A DNA stretch of 64,000 bases from Roseovarius sp. (GTDB taxonomy: Bacteria > Pseudomonadota > Alphaproteobacteria > Rhodobacterales > Rhodobacteraceae), in assembly GCF_030373445.1 (NCBI RefSeq), contig NZ_JAUCYU010000002.1, forward strand, positions 520,901-584,900, given 5' to 3'. Shown here piece after piece: positions 1 through 8,800 of the stretch. Numbering within the stretch: position 1 is the first letter of the stretch; each line of letters begins with the position of its first letter. The notes under the pieces were generated by a model. That model did no database searches. It had not been told where the DNA came from and saw nothing but the letters and a program-made list of their open reading frames with translations. The position numbers and the translations under genes were made by a program.

Positions 1-93
1 CTCGCGGCCGATGATCTGAAGGATCCGGTCGTATTCGTCGGGTTTGAGGCCGTGGGCCTCGATCAGCTCGGGCGTGATGGCCGGCTCTTCCAT
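1..93 (-). CDS. purL: Phosphoribosylformylglycinamidine synthase subunit PurL (N-terminus only)
   Basis: Only the first 31 codons lie in the window; the gene runs off the left edge. The visible residues begin [20 protein letters not shown] and continue with a [11 protein letters not shown] segment, the usual start of the alphaproteobacterial FGAM synthase large subunit. That enzyme carries out the ATP-dependent amidation of FGAR in purine synthesis, working with PurQ and PurS. The ATG is at 93-91. A GAGGGG stretch lies about 13 bases upstream, which is far for a ribosome site. The call rests on recognising the N-terminal sequence; no catalytic residues are visible. Confidence 0.8.
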   Translation of the reverse strand, partial: MEEPAITPELIEAHGLKPDEYDRILQIIGRE

Positions 94-192
94 TGCTCGT
101 CAATCCCCTCGGGTGGTCCGCCTTGGGGTCTCTTTAGGGCATACGGGCGCGGGGGAAAAGGGGCAGTGGCGGGGCCTGGCCCGCACGGGACA

Positions 193-222
193 GGCCGGGC
201 CGCATGGTGGTGCGGCCCGGCC
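193..222 (-). terminator. Strong hairpin downstream of the acidic secreted protein gene
   Basis: A perfect 12-bp stem (193-204 with 211-222) and a 6-base loop sit 13 bases past the stop codon of the minus-strand gene ending at 235. There is no T-run, so this is a terminator-like hairpin rather than a canonical intrinsic terminator. It separates that gene from purL. Confidence 0.5.
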
Positions 223-234
223 CGGAAAATGGGC

Positions 235-960
235 TTAGTTGGTGCTGGTCGCTTCGACCTGTGCCGCGATCCGGCTTTGCAGCTGGGCCACAGTCATGCC
301 GTAGGTCAGCTCGCCATCGGCGCGGTCGGTGAGATCCTGCGCCTCGACCGCGACCTGGGCCACGGGGGAGCCGAGGTTGTCGGCAAGATCGATGATGGCC
401 TGCGTGCTACCGTCCTTCTCGTCGATGCGCGTGCCGCTCACTTCGCCGATGATCTCGCCATCGGTGGACATGACGGTGGCGCCGGTATCGACGGTCACGT
501 TCAACTCGCCGCTCGACTCGGTGTCGGCGGTGGCCGATGCGCTGGCGCTGCTGTCGTCTTCGCTGTCGGACGTCGAGCTGCTGTCCGCGGTGTCCGAGCT
601 GTCGCTGTCGGACGAATCGCTGCTGTCGGCGGTGTCGCTGCTGTCGCTGTCGGACGCGTCGGCGGAGGCGCTGGCATCCGCGTCCGCGTCCGCGCCGACC
701 GAGGCGCCGCTGTCTGCCGTATCGGTGTCGGCGCCGGCGCTTGCCCCAGCGTCGACATCTGCGCCAACACTGGCGCCGTCGGTGCCGACATCGGCCCCCA
801 CGTCCGCGCCGACGCTGGCACCGGCATCTGCGCCAACACCGGCAGCGCCGGCTTCTGCGCCGGCACCCGCTTCAGCGGAGCCGCCGACGCCTTGGGCGTA
901 AACGGGGAGGGCCAGCGTGGTGGCCAGGGCGGTTGTCAGTGCGAGGGTCTTGAATTCCAT
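235..960 (-). CDS. Exported acidic low-complexity protein with PRC-barrel-like C-terminus
   Basis: A 241-residue protein. The ATG at 960 was chosen because AGGAAAGGTG lies just upstream and residues 1-22 form a signal peptide ending VYA before Gln23. Residues of about 25-150 are almost entirely Ala, Gly, Val, Asp, Ser and Thr, built of GADV/GASVGAD and SDSSDTADSS repeats, and are very acidic. The last 80 residues are ordinary sequence (GEIIGEV, TQAIIDLADNLG, AQLQSRI) resembling a PRC-barrel-type domain. The same C-terminal pattern occurs in the neighbouring gene at 1165-1728, so the two look like paralogs. Probably periplasmic or cell-surface. The function is unknown, and the PRC-barrel assignment is by eye. 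Confidence 0.75.
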   Translation of the reverse strand: MEFKTLALTTALATTLALPVYAQGVGGSAEAGAGAEAGAAGVGADAGASVGADVGADVGTDGASVGADVDAGASAGADTDTADSGASVGADADADASASADASDSDSSDTADSSDSSDSDSSDTADSSSTSDSEDDSSASASATADTESSGELNVTVDTGATVMSTDGEIIGEVSGTRIDEKDGSTQAIIDLADNLGSPVAQVAVEAQDLTDRADGELTYGMTVAQLQSRIAAQVEATSTN

Positions 961-1116
961 GGTCGTCACCTTTCCTAACGATGAGTTCCCGATGCCGATT
1001 GGGCGCCGGGGACATGCAGGGGGAACGTGACCGGCATCGGAAAGTTCCATAACTTGTCCGTATCGTTGCGAATCCGGTGTTAAGTTCGCGCTGTATGTAC
1101 ATGAATATGGAGGATA

Positions 1117-1147
1117 AACTGCGGCCCAAGCAAATTGGGCCGCAGTT
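1117..1147 (-). terminator. Intrinsic terminator of the 1165-1728 gene
   Basis: A perfect 13-bp stem (1117-1129 with 1135-1147) with a 5-base loop lies 17 bases past the stop codon of the minus-strand gene. It is followed on that strand by TTTATCC, a weak T-tract. Confidence 0.65.
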
Positions 1148-1164
1148 GGGCAGGGACGGGCCGT

Positions 1165-1728
1165 TCAGCCGCCCTGAACCTGTTGAATGTGCTCTTCGAG
1201 GTGCGCGAGGCGCGAGTGATACTCGAGTGCGCCGCCTTCCTTGACGACCTGCAGCGTGGCGATCGGGAAGGCCAGCGCCGGTACCGGCAGGCCGGCCTGC
1301 TCGCTGACATCGACGATGACGATCGCGCCTTCCTCGGCGTCGTCACGGGTCGCGGCGACCGCGCCGATCGTTTCCCCCGTCACGGAGTAGACCGGGGTGC
1401 CCTGCTTGGCCGCGTTGAGGATGTTCTCGGGCTCGGTGAGGGCCGTGGTGGCCGCCTCGTTGGGCGCCACGTCATCGTTCACACCTTGCTCGGTCGCGTC
1501 CTGCTCCGGGCCCACGGAGACGACCTCGTCGCCCCGGATGCCGTAGCTTTCGGCGTCATAATCGGTGGATTCGTCGATGCCGGGCGCCTCGTCGGCCCGG
1601 GCGGCGTTTTCCATCTCGTGGCCTTTTTCCTCGATCGCATTGTCCTCGATCGCATTGTCCTGGGCATAGGCGCCAAGGGCGGTCGCGCTGGTGAGGATCG
1701 TGGCGAGGGCCAGTTTGTGGAAGGTCAT
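1165..1728 (-). CDS. Exported PRC-barrel-like protein, paralog of the neighbouring gene
   Basis: A 187-residue protein with a signal peptide (residues 1-22, ending AYA before Gln23). The start at 1728 is preceded by GGAG. After the signal peptide is a tandem DNAIEDNAIE, encoded by two perfect 15-bp copies at 1631-1660. Residues of about 40-95 are acidic. The C-terminal 85 residues (GTPVYSVTGETIGAVAATR, then GAIVIVDVSEQAGLPVPALA) match the pattern of the C-terminus of the 235-960 protein, suggesting a PRC-barrel-type fold. Likely periplasmic. No partner is evident apart from the paralog, which is transcribed in the same direction about 200 bases further on. The function is unknown. Confidence 0.75.
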   Translation of the reverse strand: MTFHKLALATILTSATALGAYAQDNAIEDNAIEEKGHEMENAARADEAPGIDESTDYDAESYGIRGDEVVSVGPEQDATEQGVNDDVAPNEAATTALTEPENILNAAKQGTPVYSVTGETIGAVAATRDDAEEGAIVIVDVSEQAGLPVPALAFPIATLQVVKEGGALEYHSRLAHLEEHIQQVQGG

Positions 1729-1974
1729 TCGTAAATCTCCTGTCAGTTGCCTGTTGCAGCGGATGCTGCGGCGGTCGTTCGGCCGGTCCTGCCGGCCTTC
1801 GTACCCGCCCAACCAAAGGCAGCGGGCTCATGTTCCTTGATTTACTCGGGGGAAGGCCGGGCCTTCGCGAACGGAAGGAACCGGGGGCCGGCGTCCGGAT
1901 TTTCGCGGGAAGCGGGCCAACGCGCCCTTGACCCCGGCGCGCCTGCGCTGTGTGCTGCGCCGAGGAGGTCGGTG

Positions 1975-3006
1975 ATGGACATACTCGAGAACGCGTGGCG
2001 CATGCGGGGCGGGCTGGACGACGAGGTGATGGCAGGCGTGCCGTGGCCGAGCGTGCAGGCTGGGAGACCGCAGGCCCTGCTGGCGCGCTGTCCGGCGGCG
2101 GGGATGACGCCGCTGACGGTGCTGGACGGGTTCGGTGCAACGGTCTGGGCCAAGGACGAGCGCGGGCGGATGGGGCTGGGCAGCTTCAAGGCGCTGGGGG
2201 CGGCCTACGTGATCGCGCACGAGGCGGAGGCGACAGGGGCGGAGGATATGAGCCGGGCGCTGGCGGGCCGGACCTACGTGACCGCGAGTGCCGGGAACCA
2301 CGGCATGTCGGTGGCGGCCGGGGCAGGGATGTTCGGGGCGAAGGCCGTGGTCTACCTGGCCGAGACGGTGCCCGAGGGGTTTGCCCAGCGCTTGCGGGAC
2401 AAGGGCGCCGAGGTGGTGCGCGAGGGGGCGGAGTACGAGGCCAGCATGGCGGCGGCGGAGCGGGCGGCGGCGGAGAATGGCTGGACGCTGCTGTCGGACA
2501 GTTCGTGGCCGGGGTATGTGGATATCCCGCACCGTCTGATGGAGGGGTATCTCGCGCTGGCCGCCGAGGCGGTGGAGCAATGCCCGGAGACGCCCACGCA
2601 TATCTACCTGCAGGCCGGGGTCGGCGGGCTGGCCGGGGCCTGTGCCGCCTATTTCCGGTCGTGCTGGGGCGGGGCGCCGCGGATCATCGTGGTCGAGCCC
2701 GCCGCCGCGCCGGCGCTGATGGAAAGCATCCGGGCGGGGCGCCCGGTGGTGACGGAGGGGCCGGTGTCGAACATGGGGCGCCTGGATTGCAAGGCGCCGT
2801 CGCTGATCGCGCTGAAGGGCCTGGCGCGGGATGCGGATGCGTTCGTGACGGTGAGCGATGCCGAGGCCGAGGGGGTTCTGGCCGAGCTGGAGGCGCAGGG
2901 GATGGCGACGACGAGTTCGGCCGCGGCGGGGATTGCCGCGGTGAAGGAGATGAACCCGGGCGCGGGGGCGCGGGTGCTGGTCGTCATCAGCGAGGAGGCC
3001 GAGTGA
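1975..3006 (+). CDS. Diaminopropionate ammonia-lyase-like PLP enzyme
   Basis: A 343-residue fold-type II PLP enzyme. The ATG at 1975 has GGAGG upstream. Visible features are the Schiff-base lysine K72 in GSFKALGAAYV, the phosphate/asparagine loop TASAGNHGMS (about 103-112), a DSSWPGYVDIPHRLMEGY segment (about 175-192), and a glycine loop GVGGLAGA (about 215-222). The DSSWPGY...IP...M.GY pattern is typical of diaminopropionate ammonia-lyase (YgeX type), which splits 2,3-diaminopropionate into pyruvate and ammonia. It is somewhat shorter than the roughly 400-residue E. coli enzyme, so a threonine/serine dehydratase-like activity on another amino acid is possible. Its stop overlaps the GTG start of the peptidase gene, so the two are probably co-translated. 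Confidence 0.75.
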   Translation: MDILENAWRMRGGLDDEVMAGVPWPSVQAGRPQALLARCPAAGMTPLTVLDGFGATVWAKDERGRMGLGSFKALGAAYVIAHEAEATGAEDMSRALAGRTYVTASAGNHGMSVAAGAGMFGAKAVVYLAETVPEGFAQRLRDKGAEVVREGAEYEASMAAAERAAAENGWTLLSDSSWPGYVDIPHRLMEGYLALAAEAVEQCPETPTHIYLQAGVGGLAGACAAYFRSCWGGAPRIIVVEPAAAPALMESIRAGRPVVTEGPVSNMGRLDCKAPSLIALKGLARDADAFVTVSDAEAEGVLAELEAQGMATTSSAAAGIAAVKEMNPGAGARVLVVISEEAE

Positions 3007-4133
3007 GCCGGGGCTTTCCCGTGGCCGAGTACGAGGGCCGGGTGGCCCGGGCGCAGGCGCGGATGGCCGAAGAGGGGCTGGGCGCGCTGTTGCTGACGAC
3101 CGAGCCGGAGGTGCGGTATTTCACCGGGTTTTTGACGCGGTTCTGGGAATCGCCAAGCCGGCCGTGGTTCCTGGTGGTTCCGGCGGAGGGGAAGCCGATC
3201 GCGGTGATCCCGTCGATCGGGGCGGCGCTGATGGCGAGCACATGGGTCGAGGACATCCGGACATGGGCGGCGCCGGACCCCGACGATGACGGGGTGAGCC
3301 TGTTGGCCGATGCGCTGCGCGAGGTGGGCGGGCCGGTGGGGGTGCCGTCGCACCTGGAGACGCATCTGCGGATGCCGCTTTCGGATTTCGGGCGGGTTCA
3401 GCGGTTGGCGGGGATGGAATTCACCGATGACCGGGGGATCGTGGCAGGGTTGCGCGCGATCAAGTCGGCGGCGGAGATCGGGAAGATTGCCGAAAGCTGT
3501 GACGTGGCGGCGCGGGCCTTTGCGCGTGTGGGCGAAATTGCCGCGCCGGGCGTGGCGCTGTCGCGCGTGTTCCGGGATTTCCAGCGGTTGCTGCTGGAGG
3601 AGGGGGCGGACTGGGTGCCGTACCTTGCGGGAGGGGCCGGGCCGGAGGGATATGCGGACGTGATCTCGCCGGCGACGGAGGTGCCACTGGCGGAGGGCGA
3701 TATCCTGATGCTGGATACCGGGGCGGTGCGGGACGGGTATTTCTGCGACTATGACCGGAATTTCGCAATCGGGCGCGCGTCGGAGGGGCAGAGGACGGCG
3801 CATGCGCGGCTGTTGGAGGCGGTGCAGGCGGGGCTGGAGGTGGCACGGGCCGGTGTGCGGGCCGACGAGGTCTGGCAGGCCATGGCGGCCGTCACAGGCG
3901 GTGGAGAGGGTGCCGGGCGGCTGGGGCACGGGCTTGGGATGCAGTTGACCGAGGGGCTTTCGCTGACGGCGAAGGACCGGACGGTGTTGCAGCCGGGGAT
4001 GGTGATCACGCTGGAACCGGGTGTGGAGACGGTGCCGGGGCGGATCATGGTGCACGAGGAGAATATCGTGATCACGGAGGGCGCGCCGCGGGTGCTGTCG
4101 CCGCTGGCGGGGGCTGAGCTGCCGGTTATCTGA
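3003..4133 (+). CDS. M24-family metallopeptidase (Xaa-Pro aminopeptidase/creatinase type)
   Basis: A 376-residue protein starting at GTG 3003, which overlaps the previous stop (GTGA), with GAGGAGG just upstream. The N-terminal half is the creatinase/prolidase N domain. The C-terminal half is the pita-bread metallopeptidase with all five metal ligands: D238 in LDTGAV, D249 in CDYDR, H309 in GHGLGM, E338 in LEPGVE and E352 in VHEEN. Family members cleave Xaa-Pro dipeptides or hydrolyse small C-N bonds (creatine, ectoine). Coupling to an ammonia-lyase suggests a small catabolic step that releases an amino acid such as diaminopropionate for the lyase. The substrate cannot be read from the sequence. 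It converges with, and overlaps by 8 bases, the acetyltransferase gene. Confidence 0.8.
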   Translation: MSRGFPVAEYEGRVARAQARMAEEGLGALLLTTEPEVRYFTGFLTRFWESPSRPWFLVVPAEGKPIAVIPSIGAALMASTWVEDIRTWAAPDPDDDGVSLLADALREVGGPVGVPSHLETHLRMPLSDFGRVQRLAGMEFTDDRGIVAGLRAIKSAAEIGKIAESCDVAARAFARVGEIAAPGVALSRVFRDFQRLLLEEGADWVPYLAGGAGPEGYADVISPATEVPLAEGDILMLDTGAVRDGYFCDYDRNFAIGRASEGQRTAHARLLEAVQAGLEVARAGVRADEVWQAMAAVTGGGEGAGRLGHGLGMQLTEGLSLTAKDRTVLQPGMVITLEPGVETVPGRIMVHEENIVITEGAPRVLSPLAGAELPVI

Positions 4134-4599
4134 GCGTGTAGCGCAGGAGGGGCAGGCGGCGGCCGGGGATGGAGCCGGAAGGCGCGCTGCCGGCGATTTT
4201 CGCGCCCATGCGCTGGTAGAAGGGGACGGCTTCGGGGTCGGCCTCGATCCGCAATTCGGCGGCGTCGAGTTTGCGGGCCTCGGCCACGCACCATGCGAAA
4301 AGCTGACGGCCGACACCGGTGCCCATGTGGGGCGGGTCGACGAAGAGCTTCCAGATCTCGGCGCCGTTTTCCTCGGTCTTGACTTGGGCCACGCCGGCGA
4401 GGGACCCGTCCCGGTAGGCGGCGGTGAGTGCGGAGGTCACGAGATCGGTTTCAGTGAGGGTCAGCTCCTCGCGGCAGGCGGCCATGAATACCGCGTCGTA
4501 GCCCCAGTGCGCCTTGGACCGGAGGCAGAGCGCGGAGAGGTCGGGCAGGTCACCGGCGGAGGGAAATGACAGCGTGATGAGCATGATGCTCATATACAC
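4126..4599 (-). CDS. GNAT-family N-acetyltransferase
   Basis: A 157-residue GNAT protein. The acetyl-CoA pyrophosphate loop is visible as DPPHMGTGVGRQL (about residues 91-103), preceded by the beta4 strand AEIWKLFV and followed by a PFYQRMGAKI motif near the C-terminus, which is typical of the family. The substrate is unknown. Three nearby ATG codons (4599, 4593, 4584) could start it and none has a good Shine-Dalgarno sequence, so the N-terminus is uncertain by up to 5 residues. It converges on the M24 peptidase gene with an 8-base overlap. Confidence 0.75.
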   Translation of the reverse strand: MYMSIMLITLSFPSAGDLPDLSALCLRSKAHWGYDAVFMAACREELTLTETDLVTSALTAAYRDGSLAGVAQVKTEENGAEIWKLFVDPPHMGTGVGRQLFAWCVAEARKLDAAELRIEADPEAVPFYQRMGAKIAGSAPSGSIPGRRLPLLRYTLR

Positions 4600-4610
4600 G
4601 GCAATTTACG

Positions 4611-4639
4611 AAAAAAAAGGCCGAGCACTAAGCTCGGCC
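4611..4639 (-). terminator. Intrinsic terminator with T8 tail, minus strand
   Basis: A perfect 8-bp stem GGCCGAGC/GCTCGGCC (4619-4626 and 4632-4639) with a 5-base loop, followed on the minus strand by eight T residues (4618-4611). It could end the LysR transcript, but it lies 160 bases past that stop codon, so it may instead end a separate short RNA. Confidence 0.75.
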
Positions 4640-4798
4640 ATAGTCCAACAGGGAGGTATGATGGTGCGCGCGATGCGCGTCACCGTCACGATTGGCAATT
4701 AAGAGTTGCAGCCGCGCCGATCAAGGAAAATGATGCTGCGAGTGCATCATGGCCGGTATGTGTTGCATGCATAACTCACACACAAAACGGTCAAAAAT
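4640..4798. other. Intergenic region, possible small RNA or short peptide locus
   Basis: These 159 bases lie between the T8 terminator and the LysR stop. On the plus strand GGGAGGT (4651-4657) precedes a 14-codon frame (4658-4702), though the spacing is too tight for its first ATG. On the minus strand a 28-codon frame starting MHATHTGHDALAASF has no visible ribosome site. A minus-strand transcript ending at the terminator would make a compact RNA of about 100-190 bases. Nothing here proves a gene. Confidence 0.3.
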
Positions 4799-5704
4799 TC
4801 AGCTATCCGCCTGTTTTTGAACTTCTTTTCTGTAGAGAATAATCTCCTCCTGCACGAAATCGCGGAAGGCGGCAATCCGTTTAGATTGTCTGAGTTCCGA
4901 CGGGTAGGCGAGGAAAACGGGGACTTCCACCGAGTGAATCTCGGGCAGGACTCGCTCGAGCTGGGTGAAATCGCGACTCAGGTAATCGGGCAGGACCCCG
5001 ATGCCGAGATTGTGCAGCACGGCCTGCAGGACGCCGTAGTAATTGTTCACCGTCAGAAGGGAGGGGATATCGTTCGTCATCAGCTCCTGCACCAGCGTGG
5101 CACCGGCGCCGACCTGGGCCGAGCGGGGATTCTGGCAGATCAGGCGGTGGCCGGACAGGTCGCCGGGGCGTTCGGGCATGCCGTGCTGGGCGAGGTAATC
5201 CTGCGAGGCGTAGAGGCACATATGGACGCTCATCAGGCGCTTGCGGATCAGGTCGGCCTGGCTGGGTTCCTTCATGCGGATGGCGACGTCGGCCTCGCGC
5301 ATGGGGAGGTCGAGCACCTGTTCCTCGAGCATGAGGTCGATGTTGAGCTCGGGGTATTTCTCGAACAGCTTGGGCAGGCGGGGGGCGAGCCAGAGCGTGC
5401 CGAAGCCGATGGTGGTGGTCACGCGCAGTTCGCCGAACACCTCCTCCTCGCTGTCGCGGATGCGGGCGGTGGCGGTGTCGAGGCGGCGCATCATGGCCTT
5501 GGTGGCGTCGAACAGAAGCTCGCCCTGTTCGGTGAGAATCAGGCCGCGGGCATGGCGGTGGAACAGGGTGGCATTCAGCGAATCCTCGAGCGCGCGAATC
5601 TGCCGGGAGATGGCGGATTGCGACAGGTGAAGCTGGTCGCCGGCATGGGTCAGGCTGCCCGCGTCGGCCACCGCATGAAAGATTCTGAGTTTGTCCCAAT
5701 CCAT
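4799..5704 (-). CDS. LysR-family transcriptional regulator
   Basis: A 301-residue LysR protein. The winged helix-turn-helix is at the N-terminus (MDWDKLRIFHAVADAGSLT, then LHLSQSAISRQIRALE), and the effector-binding domain fills about 90-295. The ATG at 5704 places the HTH at its usual distance from the N-terminus, though its ribosome site is weak. The gene is divergent from the indolepyruvate oxidoreductase gene, and a perfect TAGGTCA-N7-TGACCTA palindrome lies between the two starts. By family precedent it probably controls that gene and itself. The effector is unknown; an aromatic keto acid or amino acid would fit the target. Confidence 0.85.
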   Translation of the reverse strand: MDWDKLRIFHAVADAGSLTHAGDQLHLSQSAISRQIRALEDSLNATLFHRHARGLILTEQGELLFDATKAMMRRLDTATARIRDSEEEVFGELRVTTTIGFGTLWLAPRLPKLFEKYPELNIDLMLEEQVLDLPMREADVAIRMKEPSQADLIRKRLMSVHMCLYASQDYLAQHGMPERPGDLSGHRLICQNPRSAQVGAGATLVQELMTNDIPSLLTVNNYYGVLQAVLHNLGIGVLPDYLSRDFTQLERVLPEIHSVEVPVFLAYPSELRQSKRIAAFRDFVQEEIILYRKEVQKQADS

Positions 5705-5803
5705 CGTATTACTTTCGTTACCGGCGTTCCCCGCAGACGAAATAGCAGAAAACCGGGGCCAGTATAGACACCGACCGGTGATCATTTCCTAAATATTGTT
5801 TGA

Positions 5804-5824
5804 TAGGTCACTATTTATGACCTA
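5804..5824. promoter_or_regulatory. Palindromic operator, likely LysR binding site
   Basis: A perfect inverted repeat, TAGGTCA (5804-5810) and TGACCTA (5818-5824) separated by 7 AT-rich bases, in the 170-bp space between the divergent LysR gene and the oxidoreductase gene. Its size and T...A layout fit the LysR T-N11-A class. It lies 50 bases upstream of the oxidoreductase start. Confidence 0.6.
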
Positions 5825-5874
5825 TTATTGCTCTATATTTGAACACCAGGATCAACCCATACGGGAGGCCCGCC

Positions 5875-8800
5875 ATGAGCAAGCAGAAGATCAGTCTGAA
5901 TGACCGCTACGATCTGACGAAATCCCCGGTTTTGCTGAACGGCACGCAGGCGCTGGTGCGCCTGATGCTGATGCAGGCCGCGCGGGACAAGGCGGCGGGG
6001 CTGAACACCGCGGGCTATGTCACGGGCTACCGGGGCTCTCCCCTCGGGGCGGTCGACATGCAGATGAAGCGGGCCGAGAAGATCCTGGCGGAGTCGAACG
6101 TGACGTTCCAGCCGGGGCTGAACGAGGATCTTGCGGCCACCGCGCTGTGGGGCACGCAACAGGCCGAGATGCGGGGCGAGGGCAAGTATGACGGTGTCTT
6201 CGGCCTGTGGTACGGCAAGGGACCGGGGGTCGACCGGTCAGGCGACGTGATGCGGCATGCGAACATGGCCGGCACCTCGAAGCATGGCGGCGTGTTGATG
6301 GCGATGGGGGATGACCATACCGGCGAAAGCTCGACCGTGTGCCACCAGTCGGACTGGGCGCTGGTCGATGCCTACATGCCGGTTCTGTCGCCCGCGGGGG
6401 TGCAGGAGATCCTCGATTTCGGGCTTTACGGGTTCGCGATGTCGCGCTTTGCCGGCGTGTGGTGCGGGCTGAAGACGATGAAGGACACGGTCGAGGTGAC
6501 GAGCGTGGTGGATGCGCGGCCGGACCGGCAGCAATTCGTCCTGCCCGAGTTCGACATGCCCGAGGACGGGCTGAACATCCGGCTGGGCGATCACTGGATC
6601 CCGCAGGAAACGCGGATGATCGACCACAAGAGGTATGCCGCGGAAGCCTTTGCGCACGCTAATAAAATCGACAAGCGCATGTGGGGCAAGCCGGGAGCCA
6701 AGATCGGGTTCGTGGCGGCGGGCAAGAACTGGCTCGACCTCGTGCATGCGCTCGACCTGCTTGGGATCGACGAGGCCGAGGCGGAGCGGCTGGGGGTTAC
6801 CACCTACAAGGTGGGCCAGACCTTCCCGATGGACATGAAGGGCTTCCACGACTGGGCCGAGGGGCTGGAGCTGATCGTGGTGGTGGAAGAGAAGCGCAAG
6901 CTGATCGAGATCCAGATCAAGGAGGCGATCTTCGACGACCGGCGGGGCCGCCGGGTTTACGGCTGGTACAAGGGCGGTGCCGGGGGCATGCATACGGAAG
7001 AGCTGTTCCCGACGCGTATGGCGCTGGACCCGATCATGATTGCCGAGAAGATCGGCGATATCCTGATCGAGGAGGGGCGCGGCACCGACCGGGTGAAGGC
7101 CGGGCTGGCCGAGATTGCGGAATCGCGCAAGGCGGACAATGCCGAGGATATCGCGTCGCGCCTGCCGTATTTCTGCGCCGGGTGCCCGCACAACACCTCG
7201 ACCCGGGTGCCCGAGGGGAGCCGGGCCTATGCCGGGATCGGCTGTCACATCATGGCGCTGTGGATGGATCGCGAGACCAGCGGTTACACGCATATGGGGG
7301 CCGAGGGGGCGAACTGGATCGGGGAGGAGAAGTTTTCCAAGACCGGGCACGTGTTCCAGAACCTGGGCGACGGGACCTATAACCATTCGGGGCTGCTGGC
7401 CATCCGGGCGGCGCTCGCGGCCGGGACGAACATCACCTACAAGATCCTCTACAACGATGCCGTGGCGATGACCGGCGGACAGACCAACGAGGGTGGTCTT
7501 GGGCCCGACCGGATTGCGAAAGAACTGCAGGCGATGGGCGTTGAGCACGTGGCCGTCGTCTATGACGAGAAGGAAGAGCCGGACCGGGCGCCGTTCCCGA
7601 AAGGCCTTACCTGGCACGAGCGGGAGGAGCTACCGCAGGTTCAGGAGAAGTTCAAGGATATCAAGGGTGTATCTGCCATCATTTACATCCAGACCTGTGC
7701 GGCCGAGAAGCGGCGGCGGCGGAAGCGGGGGAATTTCCCCGATCCGGACAAGCGGGTCTTCATCAATACCGATATCTGCGAGGGCTGCGGCGATTGCGGG
7801 GTGAAGTCGAACTGCGTGGCCGTGGTGCCGAAGGAGACGGAGCTTGGCCGGAAGCGGGCGATCGACCAGTCGGCCTGCAACAAGGATTTTAGCTGTCTGA
7901 AAGGGTTCTGCCCGTCTTTCGTGACGCTGGAAGGGGCGAAGATCCGGAAGGAGGCGGCGACGGAATTGACGCTGCCGGATCTGCCGATGCCCAAGTTGCC
8001 GGAGATCAAGCGGACTCATAACGTGGTGATCACCGGCGTTGGCGGCACGGGCGCCGTGACCATCGGGGCCGTGCTGGCGCAGGCCGCGCAGATCGACGGC
8101 AAGGGCGCGGGCATGATGGAGATGGCGGGCCTGGCCCAGAAGGGCGGCGCGGTGCATATCCACTGCCGGATTGCCGAGAAGCCGAGCGATATCAGTGCGA
8201 TCCGCGTGGCGACCGGCGAGGCGGATGCGCTGATCGGCGGTGACCTTGTGGTCAGTGCCGGGGCGAAGACGCTGGGCCTGACCAAGGGCGGGCGCACCGG
8301 GGGCGTGGTCAACAGCCACGAGATCATCACCGGCGAGTTCACGCGGAATACGGAGTTCCAGATCCCGTCGGACCGGCTGGAGCTTTCGTTGAAGGCCAAG
8401 TTGAAGGACGACGTGCAACTCATTGATACGACTGAGCTTGCGCGGGCCACGATGGGCGACTCGATCTATTCCAACATGATGGTGTTCGGCGCCACGTGGC
8501 AGCGGGGAACGATCCCCGTGAGCCTTGAGGCGATCGAGGAAGCGATCCGGCTGAACGGGGCGGCGGTGGATGCCAACCTGCGGGCGTTCGAGATCGGCCG
8601 CTGGGCCGCGGCCTTCCCGGAGGAGGCCGGGAAGATGATCGCGCCGAACGTGGTGGAGATGCCGAAATCGCTCGAGGAGCGGATTTCATATCGGGAGGAT
8701 CACCTTGTCGCGTACCAGGGCAAGGGGCTGGCCAAGCGGTATCGGAAGCTGGTCGATGACATCTCGGACCCGCAGGTGAAGGAGGCGGTGGCCAAGGGCT

